From contig CAIUKX010000220.1 in NCBI GenBank assembly GCA_903899795.1, positions 1-10,270 of the forward strand: DNA of 10,270 bases. The letters run 5' to 3'. The notes under the pieces are model-generated. The model saw nothing but the letters and a program-made list of their open reading frames with translations, did no database searches and was not told the DNA's origin. The first letter of the stretch is position 1. Each line of letters begins with the position of its first letter. The DNA is from an uncultured Flavobacteriales bacterium (lineage in GTDB: Bacteria > Bacteroidota > Bacteroidia > Flavobacteriales_D > Crocinitomicaceae). Of this stretch, positions 1 through 6,784 are shown piece after piece. A program made the position numbers and the translations under genes.

Positions 1-624
1 ATTGATATCCCCGTTTCCGAAGATTGGAATGTGCATGCGCGGATTGTTTTTGACTTCTCCGATCAATGTCCAGTCAGCTTCGCCTTTGTACAATTGCTGA
101 CGTGTTCTTCCGTGGATTGAAATGGCTTCTACACCAACATCTTGCAATTTCTCAGCAGTACTGACAACAAATTTCGATTTATCATCCCACCCCAAACGCG
201 TTTTTACTGTAACAGGTAGATTAGTAGCCTTTACGATTTCATCCGTCATTCGGATCAGTTTCGGGATGTCTTGCAGCATTCCAGCTCCAGCTCCTTTACA
301 AGTCACCTTTTTAACGGGACAACCAAAATTGATATCGATGATGTCTGGGTTTGTTTTTTCAATGATTTCGGTTGCAGTTCGCATACTTTCAATGTCGTAA
401 CCAAAAATCTGAATTCCAACCGGGCGTTCGTACTCGTAAATATCCATTTTTTGGACACTTTTTGCAGCATCGCGGATCAATCCCTCGGAAGAGATAAATT
501 CCGTATACATCAAATCGGCACCGTGTTTTTTACACAAAGCACGAAACGGAGGATCACTGACATCCTCCATAGGAGCCAATAATAGCGGGAATTCACCCAA
601 TTCGATATTTCTGATTTTTACCAT
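1..624 (-). CDS. dusB: tRNA-dihydrouridine synthase, DusB-like (3' end cut by window edge)
   Basis: Flavoenzyme that reduces specific uridines in the D-loop of tRNA to dihydrouridine, using FMN and NADPH in the cytoplasm. The 208 visible codons read without interruption from an ATG at 624 to the window edge. Family landmarks are in order: the FMN-binding LAPMEDVSD at residues 16-24, the DINFGCPVKKVTCKGAG motif at 97-113 with the expected catalytic Cys102, KTRLGW at 141-146 whose Lys contacts FMN/substrate, the HGRTR motif at 171-175, and GNGDI at 203-207. Family members are about 320-340 residues, so roughly a third is missing at the left. The N-terminus starts immediately before the conserved beta-strand, and a TATCTTTG box lies 9 bp upstream, supporting this start. 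It is divergent from the small exported protein gene. The family is certain; DusB rather than a related Dus is inferred from the motif pattern and is the usual name in this phylum. Confidence 0.93.
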   Translation of the reverse strand, partial: MVKIRNIELGEFPLLLAPMEDVSDPPFRALCKKHGADLMYTEFISSEGLIRDAAKSVQKMDIYEYERPVGIQIFGYDIESMRTATEIIEKTNPDIIDINFGCPVKKVTCKGAGAGMLQDIPKLIRMTDEIVKATNLPVTVKTRLGWDDKSKFVVSTAEKLQDVGVEAISIHGRTRQQLYKGEADWTLIGEVKNNPRMHIPIFGNGDIN

Positions 625-633
625 TGAATGCTG

Positions 634-641
634 CAAAGATA
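634..641 (-). promoter_or_regulatory. Putative -7 promoter box of the dusB-like gene
   Basis: On the minus strand this reads TATCTTTG, an exact match to the Bacteroidota -7 consensus TAnnTTTG. Nine bases separate it from the ATG at 624, so transcription would begin only a few bases before the start codon. No TTG is seen at the usual -33 distance, only T-rich sequence, so the assignment rests on the -7 element and its position. Confidence 0.45.
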
Positions 642-785
642 CGAAAAAGAGACGAAAGACTATTAGACCATAGACCGCTTCGCTTAAAGACATTGCATTG
701 TTCCGATTTTGTGACTCATTGTCGAGGTGCGAAGTTTGAATTAAACCTTTTCGAATAAACAGAGTCTTACTAAAAAATATAGATT

Positions 786-1199
786 ATGAAAACACTCCTT
801 TTATTTCTAGCCGTGACGATGGGCTCTGTTACCATCGCTTTGTCACAAAACACATCTTCTTCAGCATCGAGAAAAGAAGCAAGGAAAAATCTTACACCTG
901 CTGAACGAGCGAAAAAAGACACCGAACATGCTACAAAACAGCTGGGTTTAACGGCTGAGCAACAAACGACATGGGAAGCAGCTGCATTGAAAAGAAACAC
1001 GGCCAATCAACCACTTCGTGATAAACTCCAAGGTTCGACAACACCTGAAGAACGAAAAGAAATTCGAAATCAAATGAAGGCTAATGATCAAGCTTTCAAA
1101 ACTTCTGTAGAATCGAGTTTAACTCCTGAGCAAAAGCAAAAGCTGGAAGCTAAGAAAGAACATCACAAAGAAAAGCATCAGCATCACAGGAAGATGTGA
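786..1199 (+). CDS. Small exported LTxxQ-motif (Spy/CpxP-like) protein with His-rich tail
   Basis: Predicted secreted or periplasmic helical protein of 137 residues; a chaperone or metal-stress role is possible but inferred only from resemblance. Residues 1-20 form a typical signal peptide: MKT, a hydrophobic core, and cleavage near ALS-QN. The mature part is almost entirely charged helix with repeated LTPAE (36-40), LTAEQ (55-59) and LTPEQ (112-116) motifs, the LTxxQ signature of the Spy/CpxP superfamily, although Spy itself has a more regular pair of motifs. The C-terminus is strongly basic and carries five His in the last 12 residues (126, 127, 131, 133, 134), which could bind metal. The gene is monocistronic: it is divergent from dusB across a 161-bp gap that otherwise shows nothing clear, and an intrinsic terminator follows 21 bp after the stop. 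There is no Shine-Dalgarno, only an A/T-rich leader. The reading frame is sure; the function is not. Confidence 0.82.
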   Translation: MKTLLLFLAVTMGSVTIALSQNTSSSASRKEARKNLTPAERAKKDTEHATKQLGLTAEQQTTWEAAALKRNTANQPLRDKLQGSTTPEERKEIRNQMKANDQAFKTSVESSLTPEQKQKLEAKKEHHKEKHQHHRKM

Positions 1200-1220
1200 G
1201 TTGAAAAAAGTAAAATTTAT

Positions 1221-1254
1221 ACCCTGTTTAGAAAGTACTAAGCAGGGTTTTTTT
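1221..1254 (+). terminator. Intrinsic terminator after the LTxxQ-protein gene
   Basis: Eleven-base-pair stem: ACCCTGTTTAG (1221-1231) pairs with CTAAGCAGGGT (1238-1248) with one G-T wobble. The loop is AAAGTA and seven T follow from the stem end (1248-1254). It ends transcription of the small exported protein gene and insulates the downstream transposase gene. Confidence 0.88.
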
Positions 1255-1298
1255 GATTTGTGAGATTGTATTTTTTCTTATATTCAATAGAAAAAAGT

Positions 1299-1835
1299 AT
1301 GACTACCAATAATCAAAGTAACTATAAAAACATCCCGATTCGACTGCAAAATTGGGATTATCGTTGGGATGCGAGTTATTTTGTAACAATTTGTACAGCA
1401 GGTCGAACCCATTATTTTGGGGAAATTTGTGATCGCAAAATGAATTTATCCACCATTGGTGCTTTAGCTGATGTTTTTTGGCACGAAATAAAAAATCATG
1501 CGAAAAATGTAAAATTGGGTCCGTTTGTGGTAATGCCTAATCATATTCATGGGATCATTATGATTGATGGAAATTACATACCTGAGGATGATAATAAAAT
1601 TACTGGCTCAAAGCGGTTTCAGAACATTGGCAAAAATTCTCTTTCATCAATAATTGGTTCTTACAAATCGGCTGTGACCAAGCATGCGAGAAGATTAGGT
1701 TATCAATTTGAATGGCAAACACGATTTTATGAACATATTATTCGTGATGAACAATCATTTATCCGTATTTCAGATTATATTGAACAGAATGTTTCTAAAT
1801 GGAGTGAGGATCGGTTTTATGATCAATCCCTGTAA
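1299..1835 (+). CDS. REP-associated tyrosine transposase (RAYT), Y1/HUH family
   Basis: Single-strand DNA endonuclease/transposase of the IS200-like Y1 superfamily (Transposase_17, COG1943 type). RAYTs are single-copy, apparently domesticated enzymes that act on REP-type hairpins. The 178-residue product (counted from the ATG at 1299) has the entry motif WDASYFVTICTAGRTHYFG (about residues 23-41), the metal-binding HUH motif PNHIHGI with His82 and His84, the SYKSAVT helix (about 121-127), FYEHIIRDE (about 143-151), and DYIEQN near 159-164, where Tyr160 is the likely nucleophile by analogy with DYIxxNP of other RAYTs. A GTG at 1260 is also in frame, but it abuts the preceding terminator's T-run and its extra residues do not resemble the family, so the ATG preceded by GAAAAAAGT is preferred. 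All catalytic residues are present and the frame is intact. A 54-bp palindrome begins 3 bp after the stop codon. The REP-binding role is inferred from the family and from that neighbour. Confidence 0.88.
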   Translation: MTTNNQSNYKNIPIRLQNWDYRWDASYFVTICTAGRTHYFGEICDRKMNLSTIGALADVFWHEIKNHAKNVKLGPFVVMPNHIHGIIMIDGNYIPEDDNKITGSKRFQNIGKNSLSSIIGSYKSAVTKHARRLGYQFEWQTRFYEHIIRDEQSFIRISDYIEQNVSKWSEDRFYDQSL

Positions 1836-1838
1836 TTT

Positions 1839-1892
1839 GTTCCTGTAACCTGTAGGTCAAGGGCATGCCCTTGACCTACAGGTTACAGGAAC
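1839..1892. repeat. Perfect 54-bp palindrome, REP/BIME-like, between convergent genes
   Basis: Every base from 1839 to 1892 is mirrored about the centre at 1865/1866 (central GGGCATGCCC), giving 27-bp arms with no mismatch and no spacer. Inside each arm is a GTAG tetranucleotide (1852-1855, mirrored as CTAC at 1876-1879) at the foot of an inner stem. In proteobacterial REP elements a conserved GTAG at the foot of the hairpin is read by the RAYT enzyme. The heptamer CCTGTAA occurs at 1829-1835 (containing the transposase stop codon) and 1842-1848, with CCTGTAG directly following at 1849-1855. The palindrome sits 3 bp from both flanking stop codons. It lacks a T-run on either side, so it is not a canonical intrinsic terminator, though a hairpin this strong could stop or stabilise both transcripts. 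Being the RAYT substrate is inference. Confidence 0.9.
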
Positions 1893-1895
1893 GTT

Positions 1896-4562
1896 CTATT
1901 CCCCAATATCAACCCCTTCCTTCTTCGATTTATCAGCCTCGTCTTTCCATTTTTTGAGGGCTTTATTGATTTTCGAATCCTTTTTTTCCTTTTTGATTTC
2001 CTGAACAGGTTCATCTTTTTTTGCAGGACCGAATTCCATGTGTAATTCTTCCTTGGCTTGTTTTACAGGCTGATAGATTTTGACGGATGTATCATTTTTG
2101 AATAGACCGAATTCTGTTTTGAAGATAGATTTAGCATCTTGTTTCGCTGCTTCACGGTTTTGTTGAGCCTGTTCCTTTTTCGCATCCTGATCCCATTCAA
2201 TAATTGGTTTGTCGGACGTTCCGGTCATTTTGATGTAGATTTTCAAACCGCTGCCATCGTCGATGATGGTACCGAATTCATCCTGATTTTTCTGTGTTTT
2301 GATTTCTCGGTAACGGAATGCAAAACGATAATCTATTTTACCATCGAAGCCATGTTTTCCGAATAATTCCATATCCAAAGCACTTGATTTGACAGTCATG
2401 GCGGGAATTTCTAAGAGTCCATCGTGGATGACTAAAGTGTTTTCCAAGGTTTCAAATTTCAAATCCAACAATCGTTTTTCAAAATCATTGATATTGTTTT
2501 TTCGGAGTACATATTTTGCAGAACTCGTCTTCAAACTTTCGGTGATGGACTTAAAGGTCGAAACATTCTTCAATCTTCCTTCTAAAATTTTCAATTGAAT
2601 TTTGGATACGATTTCATTTTTGATGACGCCGTTTTTCAAATCAAAAGGAGCTGTAAAATCCAACAAAACATGCACTTTCCCGAAGATGTTATCTTCCGTA
2701 ATGATGTCCTGCTCAAAATTATTCCATTCCCGGAACAGTGATTTGAATTCGATATTGTCTGAGGCTAATTGAGTGGTGATTGTGAAAATTTCAGGAGACC
2801 TTTCTTCGATTGTCACGTTGCCGCGAATATCCGCATTTGCATTTTGAACATTTACATTGGAAAAATGAAACAATCTTTCCCCCAATTCAATGTCTCCGTT
2901 GAATTGCTTGAATCTATGCTTTTCGTATTTGATTTCACCGGCATGCAGGGTAACATTTCCTTCCAGATCAGCAGGTAAATTCCAGTTCTTTCCATCCGAA
3001 ATTTGCTGTTCCTTGGTTTCCGTACCTAAATCCTGAAGATCCACAAAATCGGAATGAACATCCACTGTTGCGTTGAGTTTGCCGTTGTTGTGAAAGTATT
3101 CAATCACATTGTGAAAAACTCCGCTGGCTTTTATATCAGAAGATCCGACGTGAACCGAAACAGCATCCATTCCCACCTCGTCATCTCGTAAATAAACCGA
3201 ACCGTTTAATTCTTTGAACTGTCGCTGATCGTTTTGGAGTTTGAGCATGACGTTTTTGAATACAACATCACCGTCGCATTTTCGAATGTTGTAAAAAACC
3301 GGATTTACATCTGAAATGGTTTCGACATTGTAATCTGTGTTGACATCAATATTTCCTGATATTTGTTCGATCTTTGGAAAAGAAAACAAACTATGGGCAA
3401 CACTCAAATCAATGTTTCCTTTGGCTTGACCTTGATATACAGGTGAATTGAAGTTCGTCATCAATAAATTACCGGTAAAAGGTCCACCGCTCGTTGAGAA
3501 AGCAACATCTGTCAGTTTCAGGAATTCATTGGCTAATCCACCTTCGTTGGAATACCGTCCCATCAATCGGATGTTTCTAAGTTGAAGTCCTTTCGAAGGT
3601 TCGACGATGGAACCACCTTTAATAGCGAATGTGCAATTGGTTTCAGGTGCTTGAGTGGATTTTGTTTTTCCGATGATGCGAGCATCAAAATGAACAGTTC
3701 CTTTTCCGTTGAATTTCTTCACATCTTGAACGCTGTTATGTGCAAAGCTATTGACCACATCGTCGAGATTCAGATTGTCGGATTTGATTCTGAAATTGAT
3801 ATCTTCCGGTGTCACAATTCCCTTTACATTAAATGGTAATCCGGCCACATAAACGAGTGCCTTCGGTATTTCAAAAGTCCCGGTTTTTTGGTTGATGATG
3901 ATGTTCAAGTCAAAATTGGCAGGTTTATTTGAAATCAAAGTAACAGCACCACTTTTGGCATGGTTGACATGGAGATTGCTTCGGCTTTCCAGTGTAAATT
4001 CAGTTTCAGAAAAAGCTCCTTCCAGGTCCATGTCCTTGATATGGGTCGAATACGACTGCCCGGAAACCTTATTTTTAAAAGAAAAGCGGATATTTTTCAA
4101 CGCAACTTTTTCCATGTTTAATTTAAATTTGGAAGCAGTCTTATCCTTCGTTTCCTTCAGAATATCATAATTATTTACTCCTTTTCGGTTGATTTTCAGT
4201 TGAACCGTCCCAGGGGAAATCTGAATTTCTTTTACATTGTATTTTTCATTCCAAATGTCGATTGGATTGAATTTCAGTCGGATTCGTTCACTGAACAGCA
4301 AGGTATCTTTTGAGCTTGAGTTTTTATAAGAGTCTTGAATGAATACGTCGTTGAAATCGACCGAAAGATTTGGAAAAGAGCCCCAAAAGGCAAGATCTAC
4401 TTTGGAGACTTTTACTTTCGCTTTGAGATGATTGTTGACCTCACTGATGACATAACCACAAATTTCGTCTTTGAAAAAATAAAGCCCTGCTGTGATCAAT
4501 AAGAAGAGTCCCAGAACAATGCTGGCACTCCAGATTCCAATTTTAAACAGACGTCTTTTCAT
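1896..4562 (-). CDS. AsmA-family envelope protein, 888 residues
   Basis: AsmA/TamB-type proteins are inner-membrane-anchored, beta-rich bridges of the periplasm, implicated in lipid transport and outer-membrane homeostasis. Residues 8-30 form a single N-terminal transmembrane anchor, followed by the family's opening pattern: VISEVNNHLKAKVKVSKVDLAFWGSFPNLSV (about 38-68) and FNPIDIWNEKYNVKEIQI (about 98-115). The body (about 120-650) consists of repeated short beta-strands with alternating hydrophobic residues, as expected for the groove. The AsmA C-terminal region with GRLKNVSTFKSITESL (about 662-677) and LLEIPAMTVKSSALDMELFGKHGF (about 716-739) is clear. The last 100 residues are Lys/Glu-rich, partly coiled and probably unstructured. 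Length is typical of Bacteroidota homologues. The gene is convergent with the transposase and ends 3 bp from the palindrome; it is divergent from the SpoIIE phosphatase gene. The family assignment is confident; the exact cargo is unknown. Confidence 0.9.
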   Translation of the reverse strand: MKRRLFKIGIWSASIVLGLFLLITAGLYFFKDEICGYVISEVNNHLKAKVKVSKVDLAFWGSFPNLSVDFNDVFIQDSYKNSSSKDTLLFSERIRLKFNPIDIWNEKYNVKEIQISPGTVQLKINRKGVNNYDILKETKDKTASKFKLNMEKVALKNIRFSFKNKVSGQSYSTHIKDMDLEGAFSETEFTLESRSNLHVNHAKSGAVTLISNKPANFDLNIIINQKTGTFEIPKALVYVAGLPFNVKGIVTPEDINFRIKSDNLNLDDVVNSFAHNSVQDVKKFNGKGTVHFDARIIGKTKSTQAPETNCTFAIKGGSIVEPSKGLQLRNIRLMGRYSNEGGLANEFLKLTDVAFSTSGGPFTGNLLMTNFNSPVYQGQAKGNIDLSVAHSLFSFPKIEQISGNIDVNTDYNVETISDVNPVFYNIRKCDGDVVFKNVMLKLQNDQRQFKELNGSVYLRDDEVGMDAVSVHVGSSDIKASGVFHNVIEYFHNNGKLNATVDVHSDFVDLQDLGTETKEQQISDGKNWNLPADLEGNVTLHAGEIKYEKHRFKQFNGDIELGERLFHFSNVNVQNANADIRGNVTIEERSPEIFTITTQLASDNIEFKSLFREWNNFEQDIITEDNIFGKVHVLLDFTAPFDLKNGVIKNEIVSKIQLKILEGRLKNVSTFKSITESLKTSSAKYVLRKNNINDFEKRLLDLKFETLENTLVIHDGLLEIPAMTVKSSALDMELFGKHGFDGKIDYRFAFRYREIKTQKNQDEFGTIIDDGSGLKIYIKMTGTSDKPIIEWDQDAKKEQAQQNREAAKQDAKSIFKTEFGLFKNDTSVKIYQPVKQAKEELHMEFGPAKKDEPVQEIKKEKKDSKINKALKKWKDEADKSKKEGVDIGE

Positions 4563-4570
4563 AGTTCCAA

Positions 4571-4578
4571 CAAAGATA
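4571..4578 (-). promoter_or_regulatory. Putative -7 promoter box of the AsmA-family gene
   Basis: Minus-strand TATCTTTG, an exact TAnnTTTG match, 8 bp before the ATG at 4562. No clear TTG is found at -33 spacing. Use of this box would give a nearly leaderless mRNA. The remainder of the 234-bp divergent spacer shows no strong inverted repeat. Confidence 0.42.
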
Positions 4579-4761
4579 GGATGTACAGAGATTCCGTTTG
4601 TGGGTAGATCTGAAACTTATGAACGGAAAAATGTGGGGTTTGTTGCACAAAAAATGTTAAATATATGCTACTGTGATTTAGTCAAAATCTAGAGAAAAAG
4701 AAGCCATTTCTTTAATTAATAGAACAGGAATTTTTACTTCATTAAAATCATTGTCAAAATT

Positions 4762-4792
4762 TTGGAGTTTGAAGCATAGTGTAGTATCTTTC
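4762..4792 (+). promoter_or_regulatory. Weak candidate promoter of the TPR/SpoIIE phosphatase gene
   Basis: TTG at 4762-4764 and TATCTTTC at 4785-4792 are 20 bp apart, close to the Bacteroidota pattern with one mismatch in the -7 box. The box ends 4 bp before the ATG at 4797, so the transcript start would fall at or just inside the start codon. Either this is a leaderless gene or the match is fortuitous. Confidence 0.25.
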
Positions 4793-4796
4793 CTGT

Positions 4797-6650
4797 ATGA
4801 AGTTTCTGATTATCATAACATGTATACTGTTTTCCTTGCAACTTTGTTTTGCTCAAAATAACGCTGTGAATATGAAGATTGATTCTTTACAACAAGTTTT
4901 AAAAACAGCTAAAACCGACAAAGACAAATTAACTGCAGAAATAAATCTCTATGATTTCTATTACGCAAACAGCGATTATGATAACTGTATAAAAGTATTG
5001 ATCGATGCGATAGGTTTGGCTGAAGAATGTAATGATAAGACTACACTTTGTAAATTATTCGGGTATACATCCGTTATTTATCATCGACTCGAAAAATATA
5101 GACCAGCCATCAAGTATGGTAAACAAGCGTTAGAGTTATCCGAGAACATTAATGACAGTACTACTATGGCGATGAGTTGTCACCGATTGGGCTTGGTGTA
5201 CCAATCTTTACATAAAACCAATCTCGCACGAATGTACCAGAAACGATCTTTGTATATCCGCGAGAAATCAGGTAAGAAAAATGGTGTTGCGGCTTGTAAT
5301 AATGCACTTGGATTAACGTACATGAAGCAGGACAATGCACGTGCCCTAGAGTATTTTAAGAAAGCGTATGCTATTTGGAACGAAGCAAAAGACAAAGAAG
5401 GAATCGCTATTGCCGGAGGAAATTTGGGTGATGTTTATGCTTTATTAGGGGATTCTAAAACAGCAATTCATTATTACAAACAAAGTTTAAATGCAGCTAA
5501 AGAAGAAAATCTGTTGCTTTTTTTGAGTAACACCAGTCATGCTTTATCGAATCTGTATGCCAAAATTCATAAACCCGATAGTGCTTATTATTTTTTAGCG
5601 GAATATACCAGAGCCAACGATTCCCTGTTCAATATCGAATCCAACCGGGCGATTGAAGACATGCAGGCGAAATATGAAACCGAGAAAAAGCAGGAAGAAA
5701 TCATTCATCAAAAAGAGTTGGTTGCAAAGGGTGAAACCGAACTCAGTCAACAAAAAATGATCATTTGGGGAACTTCTGTTGCCGGACTTCTGCTTTTGGT
5801 TTTGTTGACTTTGACGTTTTATGCTTTCAAACAAAAGAAAAAAACGAATGAAGAACTCCGCTATCAAAAACGTTTGATTGAAGAAAAGAACCGTGCCATT
5901 ACAGATAGTATTACCTATGCAGAACGCATTCAGCAAGCCATATTAAAAAGTGAAGAGTACGAAAGCAAACACTTGCCTGAACATTTCATCTTTTTTCAAC
6001 CGAAAGACATTGTGAGCGGCGATTTTTACTGGGCCAAAGAATCGGGTGATTACTTGTATTTAGCGGTAGCCGATTGTACTGGTCATGGTGTTCCGGGAGC
6101 GTTGATGAGCATGTTGGGAATTACGTTGTTGAACGATATTATGGCGAGTGAAAAAGAAATCTCAGCCGGTAACCTGCTTGACAGGCTACGAGTCCGCATC
6201 ATTAAAGAACTGAACCAGAAAGGAAATCAAAACGAAAGTCAGGATGGAATGGATATTTCTTTGATTCGGCTACATCTCGAGACCAAAGAAATTCAATGGG
6301 CGGGTTCCAATAATCCACTTTGGATTCTGAAACAAGGAGCTGATGAAATACTGCAAATAGCTCCAAACAAGGAGCCCATTGCTTTTTATCAGGAAATGCA
6401 TCCTTTTACCTCGCATACCTTCCAATTAAATCCCGGTGACACGATCTATACTTTTACAGATGGTTATGCGGATCAGTTTGGTGGACAGAAAGGCAAAAAG
6501 TTCAAATCAGCTCAGCTCAAACGACTTTTGCTGGACAATAATGGTAAATCCATGGATGAGCTGAAACTACTGGTGAAATCAACATTTACCAAGTGGCAAG
6601 GGGATGAAGAACAGATTGACGATGTGTGTATGATGGGAGTTCGGATCTGA
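4797..6650 (+). CDS. TPR-repeat membrane protein with SpoIIE/PP2C phosphatase domain
   Basis: Predicted signalling Ser/Thr phosphatase: a periplasmic TPR sensor joined to a cytoplasmic PP2C-type catalytic domain, the class that in other bacteria controls anti-sigma-factor antagonists. The order in the 617 residues is: signal peptide (1-19, cleaved near FAQ), about five TPR-like helical pairs (about 45-270), coiled coil (about 283-320), a transmembrane helix (about 323-345), a second coiled coil (348-368), the linker motif DSITYAERIQQAIL (370-383) common in Bacteroidota SpoIIE proteins, then the catalytic domain. Metal-binding positions are intact: Asp409 in SGDFYW, Asp426 in DCTGHG (426-431), Asp555 in TDGYAD, and Asp608/609 in the terminal QIDDV. 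It is therefore expected to be active. The start choice is supported by the signal peptide. It is monocistronic; no anti-sigma partner or two-component regulator lies next to it, so its substrate is unknown. The downstream universal stress protein gene may have its own promoter. Confidence 0.92.
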   Translation: MKFLIIITCILFSLQLCFAQNNAVNMKIDSLQQVLKTAKTDKDKLTAEINLYDFYYANSDYDNCIKVLIDAIGLAEECNDKTTLCKLFGYTSVIYHRLEKYRPAIKYGKQALELSENINDSTTMAMSCHRLGLVYQSLHKTNLARMYQKRSLYIREKSGKKNGVAACNNALGLTYMKQDNARALEYFKKAYAIWNEAKDKEGIAIAGGNLGDVYALLGDSKTAIHYYKQSLNAAKEENLLLFLSNTSHALSNLYAKIHKPDSAYYFLAEYTRANDSLFNIESNRAIEDMQAKYETEKKQEEIIHQKELVAKGETELSQQKMIIWGTSVAGLLLLVLLTLTFYAFKQKKKTNEELRYQKRLIEEKNRAITDSITYAERIQQAILKSEEYESKHLPEHFIFFQPKDIVSGDFYWAKESGDYLYLAVADCTGHGVPGALMSMLGITLLNDIMASEKEISAGNLLDRLRVRIIKELNQKGNQNESQDGMDISLIRLHLETKEIQWAGSNNPLWILKQGADEILQIAPNKEPIAFYQEMHPFTSHTFQLNPGDTIYTFTDGYADQFGGQKGKKFKSAQLKRLLLDNNGKSMDELKLLVKSTFTKWQGDEEQIDDVCMMGVRI

Positions 6651-6721
6651 TGAATGGCAATCATTGATCTTATGTTGGGCAATAAATATTGATTAGTTGA
6701 TTATAATATACTGAATTTCAG

Positions 6722-6752
6722 TTGGTATATGTTTAAAATAGTGGTATATTTA
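6722..6752 (+). promoter_or_regulatory. Candidate promoter and direct repeats before the universal stress gene
   Basis: TTG at 6722-6724 and TATATTTA at 6745-6752 are separated by 20 bp, a partial match to the Bacteroidota pattern, and would leave a leader of about 25 bases before the ATG at 6785. The heptamer GGTATAT occurs twice in the same orientation (6724-6730 and 6743-6749), 19 bp apart, roughly two helical turns. A short inverted repeat (ACTGAA-T-TTCAGT) just upstream could add an operator. All of this is pattern-based. Confidence 0.3.
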
Positions 6753-6784
6753 AGGGACATAGTATTCACTTAATATATATAGTT

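Noticed and set aside
770..1006. Minus-strand open frame opposite the LTxxQ protein gene
   Set aside because: It overlaps a convincing signal-peptide-bearing gene on the other strand and its sequence is a compositional mirror of the Lys/Ala-rich codons.
1260..1298. GTG-initiated N-terminal extension of the transposase (13 extra residues)
   Set aside because: It begins right after the upstream terminator's T-run, lacks family similarity, and an ATG with an A-rich leader at 1299 fits the known family N-terminus.
1839..1892. The palindrome as an ordinary intrinsic terminator
   Set aside because: No run of T follows the hairpin on either strand; the sequence and neighbouring transposase fit a REP-type element better.
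1221..1892. Complete IS200/IS605-type insertion sequence
   Set aside because: Only one hairpin structure of the right kind is present, at the 3' side; the upstream hairpin is a normal terminator with unrelated sequence, and no tnpB or matching left end is visible.
3582..4170. Plus-strand open frames inside the AsmA-family gene
   Set aside because: They are antisense to a long, well-patterned coding frame and show no family features or start signals.
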